Shown here: one piece after another, positions 6,740-12,627 of the stretch
Layout of the letters: each line of letters opens with the position of its first letter
Position numbering within the stretch: the first letter of the stretch is position 1
From: Planctomycetaceae bacterium
GTDB taxonomy: Bacteria; Planctomycetota; Planctomycetia; Planctomycetales; Planctomycetaceae
NCBI GenBank assembly: GCA_027080405.1
Contig: JALWSL010000650.1
Coordinates: forward strand, 1 to 12,627
Length of the DNA: 12,627 bases
Direction: 5' to 3'
Notes under the pieces: model-generated
What the model was told of the DNA's origin: nothing
The model's input: only the letters and a program-made list of their open reading frames with translations
Databases searched by the model: none
Position numbers and translations under genes: made by a program

Positions 6740-8149
6740 ATGAATGTTTTTTTTAATCTCCCCCGTCGAGAATTTCTGTACGGACTGGGAACATCTTTGG
6801 GAAGTATCGCATTTTCCGCCCTGCTTGCCGAGCAGACGCGAGCTGAACAGAAGGAAAACCCGCTTGCTCCCCGTGATGGCCACTTCCCGGCCAAGGCGAA
6901 GAACTGCATCTTTTTAATGATGGAGGGAGGTCCATCGCACATCGACACATTCGATCCCAAGCCGGCTCTGGAAAAAGTGCACCTGAAAGAATTCGTTCGT
7001 GAGGGCGAACAGAAATCTGCGATGGAAAGTGGCAAGCGGTACTTCGTCAAAAGTCCCTTCAAATTCGGCAAGCATGGCGATTCAGGAGCGGATATGGCGG
7101 ACAACTGGCAACATCTGGCCAAGGTTGCCGATGATATCTGCTTTTATCGTGGCTGCAAGGTTGATAGCGTCAATCACCCTACCGCGATGTATCAAATGAA
7201 CTGCGGCAATCGTTTCGGTGGCGACCCCGCCATCGGAGCCTGGGTTACCTACGGACTTGGTTCAATGAATCAGGATTTACCCGGTTTCATGGTGCTGCCG
7301 GAATTATCCTATCCTCAGGGAGGAGCCGCCAACTGGAGCAACGGCTACCTGCCTGCATTTTATCAGGGGACTCCCTTGCGTCCCAAAGGTTCCCCAATTC
7401 TCGACCTGCAACCGCCCGCAGGAGTAACACGGGAGCGTCAACGCAAAAACCTGGATCTGCTCACACGAATGAACCGGGCACATGCGGAGCGACATCCACA
7501 GCACGATGAGCTTTCTGCCCGACTTGCCAATTACGAACTCGCTTTCCGGATGCAAATGGAAATTCCTGATGCGATCGATCTTTCAGGCGAAAGCCGGAAT
7601 ACATTATCGATGTACGGGATCGGAAACGCCGCTACCGATTCATTCGGACGCAAATGCCTTTTGGCGCGTAAGATGGTCGAAAAGGGTGTCCGCTTTGTCC
7701 AACTCTACAACGGAACCTGGGACAGTCACGATTACATCGAGCGGGCACACGGGAATCTCATACGGGGGGTTGACCAACCGATAGCTGCCCTCATTTCCGA
7801 TTTGAAACAGCGGGGCCTGCTGGAAAGCACTCTGATTGTCTGGTGCGGTGAGTTCGGACGCTCTCCCGATAATGGAGTCCGCGGTGGAACAAAATACGGA
7901 CGTGATCACAATGCCAACGCGATGACGATCTGGTTGGCGGGTGGTGGTTGCAACGCGGGCCACACCATCGGAGCTACTGACGAACTGGGCATGTCCGCTG
8001 TTGAACAGGTGCATCATGTCCGCGATTTTCATGTCACCCTACTGCGACTGCTTGGGCTTGATGACAACAAACTGACATACTACCACGCCGGGCGATTCAA
8101 ACTCCTGAGCCAATTTGGCGGGAAAGTCATCGAGGAACTTATTGCCTGA
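6740..8149 (+). CDS. DUF1501 protein (alkaline phosphatase/sulfatase-like fold), Tat-type leader
   Basis: Protein of 469 residues of the DUF1501 family, related in fold to the alkaline phosphatase superfamily. It starts with a twin-arginine-like leader, R9-R10-E11-F12-L13, followed by a hydrophobic stretch, so export of a folded protein by Tat is likely. Family motifs in order: MMEGGPSHIDTFDPKP (60-75), with acidic and histidine residues placed as in metal sites; WDSHD (327-331); WCGEFGRSP (368-376); and GRDHN (387-391). The C-terminal block around VRDFHVTLLRLLGLDDNKLT is also typical. Length is normal. No activity is established for the family; a metal-dependent hydrolase or an inactive relative are both possible. 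The spacer to the DUF1549/DUF1553 gene is 81 bases, and this pairing recurs across planctomycete genomes, so the two probably work together outside the cytoplasm. The ribosome site is weak (TTGAAG just before the ATG). Confidence 0.94.
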   Translation: MNVFFNLPRREFLYGLGTSLGSIAFSALLAEQTRAEQKENPLAPRDGHFPAKAKNCIFLMMEGGPSHIDTFDPKPALEKVHLKEFVREGEQKSAMESGKRYFVKSPFKFGKHGDSGADMADNWQHLAKVADDICFYRGCKVDSVNHPTAMYQMNCGNRFGGDPAIGAWVTYGLGSMNQDLPGFMVLPELSYPQGGAANWSNGYLPAFYQGTPLRPKGSPILDLQPPAGVTRERQRKNLDLLTRMNRAHAERHPQHDELSARLANYELAFRMQMEIPDAIDLSGESRNTLSMYGIGNAATDSFGRKCLLARKMVEKGVRFVQLYNGTWDSHDYIERAHGNLIRGVDQPIAALISDLKQRGLLESTLIVWCGEFGRSPDNGVRGGTKYGRDHNANAMTIWLAGGGCNAGHTIGATDELGMSAVEQVHHVRDFHVTLLRLLGLDDNKLTYYHAGRFKLLSQFGGKVIEELIA

Positions 8150-8185
8150 TCCCCGCCGTCTCTACGCTTTCAGTGGTTTATACGC

Positions 8186-8209
8186 GCAGAGCGATTTTAA
8201 CGGCTCTGC
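8186..8209. terminator. Hairpin between convergent genes, possible bidirectional terminator
   Basis: GCAGAGC (8186-8192) and GCTCTGC (8203-8209) form a perfect 7-base stem with a 10-base loop. It sits in the 100-base gap between the stop of the DUF1501 gene and the stop of the Gfo/Idh/MocA gene, where a terminator serving both strands is expected. Neither side has a T-run, so it is not a textbook intrinsic terminator. Confidence 0.4.
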
Positions 8210-8249
8210 AATCGGGGCATCCCGGCAACAGTCTGCATCGCCGGAGTTT

Positions 8250-9599
8250 TCAGCCGATTTGCCACGGCTTTCGGTAAGCTCGTCGTAGCATGCTGTTGGC
8301 CTGTTCGTCATTAACGAAAACCTCTTTTTCAGGATCCCATTTCAATTTTCGTTTCAATCGCATCGCGATATTTCCCAAATGGCAAATACTGGCCGTGCGG
8401 TGTCCCGCTTCGACCGGCTCGATCGGATCCTTTCGCGATTTCACCGCCTGCAGGAAATTCTGATAATGATCATGACTGACCGGCAGATGGATTTCGTTCG
8501 GCCTGATGACGGAATTTTTGATCGCCTCGGACGAGGCTTCAACTTCTTTCATATTGTTGACACTGAACTGAACCCAGCCTTCGGTTCCTTCAATGCGGGC
8601 ACCAAATCCCGGTTTTTGTGTGCGGCAGACAAATTCAATCCCGTTTGCATATTGGGCACGAAAATCCGTTTTCATCGCTGTCGTGTAGAAGTACCCTTTG
8701 GGGGGCCACTCGACTCCTTCTCCGCATTCAAATTCTACCGGCCCGGTGTGATCCATCCCCAATGCCCATTGAATGATGTCAGTTGAATGCGCCCCGGTGT
8801 TTGTCACCTGTCCGCCGGAATACTCCAGATGAAAGCGGAAGCGGTACAGACAGCGATCGATATGATACGGTGCCAACGGTGCAGGGCCGAGCCACATATC
8901 GTAATCGAAACCGTCAGGGACCGGCATCTCCTTCCAACCCGGCTTCGGACCAGTTCCGCTTCCATTAATAATCGAAACGACCCGTTTCACTTCCCCAATG
9001 CGTCCATTGCGCACCAACTCGCACATACGGCGGACAACGCTGTTTGAACGGTACTGGCTGCCGGTTTGCAAAATGCGATCGTGTTTGCGTACCGCTTTAA
9101 TCATCTGCTGCCCATCATGAACGGTCAGCGACATCGGCTTTTGGCAATAAACATCCTTGCCCGCTTCACATGCTTTCACAGTCACCAGAGCGTGCCAGTG
9201 ATCAGGCAGGGTAATTACCACTGCATCAACATCATCACGAGCCAGGACATCACGAAAGTCGCTGTGAATCCCACACCCTTTGTATTTCCCGGAGCGGGTT
9301 TTTCCAGCGTAATAATCGTTGACTTTCTTCTGAACCGGTTCGCGTCCCAGAAAATGTTTGGGGTTCGCATAACCATAACTGCCCCGGTTGACATCGCAGA
9401 CCGCAACAACTTGAGCGTCGGTCTGGCGTAACATCCCCGGCACATCAGCACGACTTTGATTCCCACACCCGATAATCGCTACGTTGATCCGATTACTCGG
9501 AGCATAAGCCCCAAAAACCGAACTCGGCACAACCGCAGGAGCAGTACACGCCGCCCCGGCAGCCTTCACAAAATCACGTCGCGTCAGTTGGTTACTCAT
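8250..9599 (-). CDS. Gfo/Idh/MocA family oxidoreductase with Tat signal
   Basis: Predicted exported NAD(P)-dependent oxidoreductase of 449 residues. A twin-arginine signal (T6-R7-R8-D9-F10-V11-K12, then an alanine-rich hydrophobic stretch) precedes the Rossmann fold. The dinucleotide motif is INVAIIGCGNQSRA (38-51), with D69 at the end of strand two. Other family marks are LPDHWHA (131-137), the catalytic-lysine motif CQKP (152-155, Q instead of the more common E before K154), and GAHSTD (269-274), equivalent to the conserved G-x-H-x-x-D. The C-terminal alpha/beta domain runs to the end. Members act on sugars, inositols or amino sugars; this substrate is not known. Exported members such as glucose-fructose oxidoreductase keep their cofactor tightly bound, which would explain Tat export. 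It follows the cytochrome-propeller gene by 30 bases, so the two are probably one operon. Start is supported by a strong ribosome site. Confidence 0.93.
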   Translation of the reverse strand: MSNQLTRRDFVKAAGAACTAPAVVPSSVFGAYAPSNRINVAIIGCGNQSRADVPGMLRQTDAQVVAVCDVNRGSYGYANPKHFLGREPVQKKVNDYYAGKTRSGKYKGCGIHSDFRDVLARDDVDAVVITLPDHWHALVTVKACEAGKDVYCQKPMSLTVHDGQQMIKAVRKHDRILQTGSQYRSNSVVRRMCELVRNGRIGEVKRVVSIINGSGTGPKPGWKEMPVPDGFDYDMWLGPAPLAPYHIDRCLYRFRFHLEYSGGQVTNTGAHSTDIIQWALGMDHTGPVEFECGEGVEWPPKGYFYTTAMKTDFRAQYANGIEFVCRTQKPGFGARIEGTEGWVQFSVNNMKEVEASSEAIKNSVIRPNEIHLPVSHDHYQNFLQAVKSRKDPIEPVEAGHRTASICHLGNIAMRLKRKLKWDPEKEVFVNDEQANSMLRRAYRKPWQIG

Positions 9600-9606
9600 G
9601 TTTACG

Positions 9607-9613
9607 TCCTTCT
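9607..9613 (-). promoter_or_regulatory. Shine-Dalgarno AGAAGGA for the Gfo/Idh/MocA gene
   Basis: On the minus strand AGAAGGA ends 7 bases before the ATG at 9599. It fixes the start at 9599, which also gives the complete twin-arginine signal. It lies inside the 30-base spacer after the upstream gene, which supports translation from a shared message. Confidence 0.6.
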
Positions 9614-9629
9614 TGCTCTTTGGGAATTT

Positions 9630-12627
9630 CTATTTCGGGATGCGGTTCATCGTGTAGTAGGCGGTGTGAGGAAACAGCTTTTCTTTTGTTTTCAGATGGA
9701 TGTCATAAACGAACGACGGCTTCAATTGATCAACAGTCAAACGGACGATTTTTCCGTTTTGAAGCACTTCCACTTTTTTGATTTCGGGACGATATCGCCC
9801 GCTGATCGGTGATTCATACGAACCTTCCCAGATGCGTGTGTAACCGGAAAGAACATAGGCATCTTTCGATTGGAGGGATTCTTGCGAGATCGGTTCGAGC
9901 AGTTCAATTTCGAATCCGTTGGAGAATGCGCGAACCTCCCGGATACCGTTCGGCATCTTTTCCGCTGGTGTCAAACAGTTGATCTCACCCGTATTCTGCC
10001 CGCCAAGCCAGCCGCTGTCGTGAATGTTGCCGATATAGATATTTCCCACCGGACTGACTGCTCCGCAAATCGGCCCCAGAAAAACCGGGGCATCCAATGG
10101 CATGTTCACTGCCGATTCGGTCAACTCGTAACAGGCCCCCTGTAATTCTCCATCTACTTCCTGAAAACTGAAGCGGACGAGAAAGCGGTTATTGTATTCA
10201 CAACCGATCCCGTGACCGCGGAAAGGGGCCAACCCGCGAAGTCCCTCACGATCGGGAATGAAGAAGATACCGTTGACACTGCGCGTCCACGGATGAGGTA
10301 ATTGAATCGCCGCCCGGGTTTCCGGTTGAGGGGGATCGTACAAGCCAACCACGCCGTACGCCCTTCCGGGGACGATATGATTGATTTCATTAAAACAGTT
10401 TTGCACGCCCTGCTGATCACTCGTAAAAATCCTTCCTTGAGGATCGTTGGCAATGCCAATCGGATAACGCAGTCCGCGAGCGACCAATGTGGCTTTGTGG
10501 TCTCCTTCAATACGAAGAACCGAACCTCGCCACTTTGATGTCTCTTTCGGACGCCCTTTCTGCGAATAATTGCTTCCCGTTCCGATATACATTTTCCCGC
10601 TTGCATCGTACGCGAAACCGGAGACCCAATCGTGATAGTTATCATCATGCCCCCAGCCATCGACCAGCACCGAACAGAAGCCATTCTCTTTCAATCGCAA
10701 GACTTCCGGTTTGTGGGCAACAAGAATATCCCCACAATCCATCGTCACACCAAACGGTGAAGAAAGCCCCTGCTGAATCAGTTGCAGTTTGTCTTCAACG
10801 CCATCCCGGCTGGAATCGGTGGCCCGAAAGAGTCTCCCTTTCAGATCGGTGAAGATTAAATCCCCGGATTGATCCCATGTGATCGAAGTCGGCATGATCG
10901 AAGTCGTCAGCGGCAGCCGAACCGCGGTGAAACCGGGTGTCCCGGCCAGTTTCTCGGGACGGTTTTCCACTTCTGGCTTTCCAGCAAACGGTTCAGTTGC
11001 CCGCTTGCCCATTTTGGCCAGATAGGTCGCAGAGAGCTCCTGAGTCCCCTGCCCGCTTTTATGGAAATCAATACGGATATCTGTCGAACGAATCAGTGGA
11101 AGAGAGATCCCGTCCGCTTTGACGATCGGATCGCCAAGCGTCTCCGAACTGGCCTGTTGGTTTAACTGGAATCGATGCTCCTTCGGGATACCGGTTGCCC
11201 GAATGTACCGCTGCCAGCCGGTTAAATGTCCGGTTCTCTTTGCCCTGACCGGCTTCCATGTCTCACTGATTGTCACATTTTTCCGACCAGTGGGAAAATC
11301 GAAAGTCAACAGATACCGCAACTCAACTTGCCGCTTGTTGATACTATAATCGAGCAAGCGAGCCCGGCGTGCTCCCTGCATCACCGGAACAAGTGGTTTC
11401 TTTTCCGGCATGGAAGCATTTTGCAAAACGAAATCAGACGGCTGCGAAAAACCCGCAACGACCGGAGTGCCCGCCAGATACCAGAACCACGACTTCCCTT
11501 CGGTTTTCTGATACGCGAAATCTCCGAACGCCCAGCCGCGAATCGCACAGGCATCGAGATCGAACAGCAGACTGTGGCCGTTATCGAAACCGACTGCCAT
11601 CGGCCGGGAAACAAAAGTTCGCTTTTTCGTCCCCTGTAATTCAAAAACGTCTCTCACAATTTGCGGCGACTGCCCCGGTTGCACAACCAGATACTGCTCG
11701 ACAACTGTCGGATTGGAAGGAGCCTTGAATTTCGGATTGTTCAACACGCGCCAGAGCGTCGAAAGCTGTTTGGAGAGATCACCACCAAGAAAGCCCGGTT
11801 TAGCCGTATGATAACTCGGCATTTCCATCCCCGGCACGATGCGAAGCGGATCTCTGACCCAGCGAAGAAAATATGCCGTGCGCAAACGACCCGCCATGCC
11901 AAGCAGGTCGGAACCTCTTGTGCCGAGCGCGGTGTTTCGCGGTTCGTAAGAACCGATTTTATGACACGCGATACAATTGAATGCCCGTCCGCCGGTCAAT
12001 TCGCGACCGATCAAAAATTCTTCCGTTTGACTAACACCGGAATCAACCAGTTGCAGGCGATTATCAGGAATCCCGTCCGGCAGGCGATCCTGCCCGATCA
12101 GATGTTTTTTCAACTGCGCGATTTCACTTTCCGTATGTTGAAAGCGGGGCATTCTCACATATAACCAGGGCAACCGTCGTTTCTTCTGTTGACCGGAAAT
12201 CGCTTCGATCAACGCCGCATCCTGCAATCGATCTCCGACGGCTGTTAAATGAGGCGGAATTAACCCCTGCGACTGCCCTTTCAATCGGGAATCAGCTTGT
12301 GCGACTTTTCCCGCGATCGCCACATTGCCCGGTTGCCGATCCCGTGAGTGGCATGCCAGACAGTTTTTTTCGAGCAACAAATCGGCTCCATCCTGAAAGG
12401 TATGCGGCTGCCGGGCTAGTTCCGCCCAGTTTTTCGGCAGGTTATTGATCCAGGCTTCCAGGCTTTTTTCATTCGCTTGCCGAAACAACGGCTGATGGGA
12501 GGTGCGATTTTTGTTTGATACCCGAAAACAGCCGCGACTGGCTGAATTACCTTTCAAGGGGATATTTTCGCTGTTCGCTTTAACCCCCGGGATTTGATGA
12601 CACGCTGCACAGTTCAATTTTCGTGAT
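9630..12627 (-). CDS. Multi-haem c-type cytochrome fused to sorbosone-dehydrogenase-like propeller, N-terminus cut off
   Basis: Large exported-type redox protein. The frame stays open to the window edge, so the N-terminus, presumably with a signal peptide, is missing. Numbering here takes the codon at 12615-12617 (TTG, read as internal Leu) as 1. Three haem motifs are visible: CAACH (3-7), CLACH (86-90) and CIACH (215-219). Likely methionine ligands follow the second and third, near YVRMPRF (154-160) and GMEMP (263-267). Residues about 300-560 are a beta-rich region similar to DUF6797-type proteins. Residues about 570-885 read as a glucose/sorbosone-dehydrogenase-like beta-propeller, with repeated blade strands such as DQSGDLIFTD, DASGKMYIGTGSN and DPQGRIFTSD. 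About 890-995 is a C-terminal beta domain. By family logic, substrate oxidation at the propeller could feed electrons to the haems in the periplasm (inference). It stops with TAG 30 bases before the Gfo/Idh/MocA gene. DUF6797 assignment is tentative; the cytochrome-propeller fusion is clear. Confidence 0.88.
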   Translation of the reverse strand, partial: SRKLNCAACHQIPGVKANSENIPLKGNSASRGCFRVSNKNRTSHQPLFRQANEKSLEAWINNLPKNWAELARQPHTFQDGADLLLEKNCLACHSRDRQPGNVAIAGKVAQADSRLKGQSQGLIPPHLTAVGDRLQDAALIEAISGQQKKRRLPWLYVRMPRFQHTESEIAQLKKHLIGQDRLPDGIPDNRLQLVDSGVSQTEEFLIGRELTGGRAFNCIACHKIGSYEPRNTALGTRGSDLLGMAGRLRTAYFLRWVRDPLRIVPGMEMPSYHTAKPGFLGGDLSKQLSTLWRVLNNPKFKAPSNPTVVEQYLVVQPGQSPQIVRDVFELQGTKKRTFVSRPMAVGFDNGHSLLFDLDACAIRGWAFGDFAYQKTEGKSWFWYLAGTPVVAGFSQPSDFVLQNASMPEKKPLVPVMQGARRARLLDYSINKRQVELRYLLTFDFPTGRKNVTISETWKPVRAKRTGHLTGWQRYIRATGIPKEHRFQLNQQASSETLGDPIVKADGISLPLIRSTDIRIDFHKSGQGTQELSATYLAKMGKRATEPFAGKPEVENRPEKLAGTPGFTAVRLPLTTSIMPTSITWDQSGDLIFTDLKGRLFRATDSSRDGVEDKLQLIQQGLSSPFGVTMDCGDILVAHKPEVLRLKENGFCSVLVDGWGHDDNYHDWVSGFAYDASGKMYIGTGSNYSQKGRPKETSKWRGSVLRIEGDHKATLVARGLRYPIGIANDPQGRIFTSDQQGVQNCFNEINHIVPGRAYGVVGLYDPPQPETRAAIQLPHPWTRSVNGIFFIPDREGLRGLAPFRGHGIGCEYNNRFLVRFSFQEVDGELQGACYELTESAVNMPLDAPVFLGPICGAVSPVGNIYIGNIHDSGWLGGQNTGEINCLTPAEKMPNGIREVRAFSNGFEIELLEPISQESLQSKDAYVLSGYTRIWEGSYESPISGRYRPEIKKVEVLQNGKIVRLTVDQLKPSFVYDIHLKTKEKLFPHTAYYTMNRIPK

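Noticed and set aside
12615..12617. TTG as the start codon of the cytochrome-propeller gene
   Set aside because: The frame remains open to the window edge, and a start here would fall two residues before a haem motif with no room for a signal peptide. The gene is truncated instead.
1..12627. Possible defence system, mobile element or CRISPR in the window
   Set aside because: All six main genes belong to metabolic, transport or planctomycete-specific redox families. No nuclease, transposase, integrase, terminal repeats or spaced direct repeats were seen.

Overview
The window looks like chromosomal DNA from a planctomycete or a close relative in the PVC group. It carries, side by side, a PSCyt1-PSCyt2-PSD1 (DUF1549/DUF1553) cytochrome-like protein and a DUF1501 protein, a tandem pair seen in many copies in Planctomycetes. 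It also has a Tat-exported Gfo/Idh/MocA protein and a multi-haem cytochrome fused to a sorbosone-dehydrogenase-like propeller. No tRNA, rRNA, CRISPR array, insertion sequence or phage gene was seen.

Layout. Four genes read rightward: the 3' part of a sodium:solute symporter (1-1492, cut by the window start), an FAD-dependent oxidoreductase with a C-terminal beta-sandwich (1634-3517), the PSCyt1/PSCyt2/PSD1 protein (3824-6658) and the DUF1501 protein (6740-8149). Two genes read leftward and converge on them: the cytochrome-propeller protein (12627-9630, N-terminus outside the window), followed after about 30 bases by a Gfo/Idh/MocA protein with a twin-arginine signal (9599-8250). The 100-base gap between the converging units holds a hairpin that could stop transcription.

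How they may work together (inference). The set fits uptake and oxidation of a small organic solute, plausibly a sugar or sugar acid. The symporter would import it and the FAD enzyme would act on it in the cytoplasm. The exported Gfo/Idh/MocA protein, the propeller-cytochrome and the DUF1549/DUF1501 pair would act in the periplasm. The substrate cannot be read from the sequence. The symporter resembles the branch that includes SiaT-type sialic acid carriers, but no sialic acid catabolic gene is present.

The largest intergenic stretch (3518-3823, about 306 bases) has more structure than the others: an inverted repeat, a tandem 10-base repeat, a second hairpin and an ECF-sigma-like promoter candidate just before the DUF1549 gene. 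It is the best regulatory candidate in the window. I found no clear sign of a new system; the main interest is the unexplained biochemistry of these planctomycete families and their grouping here.
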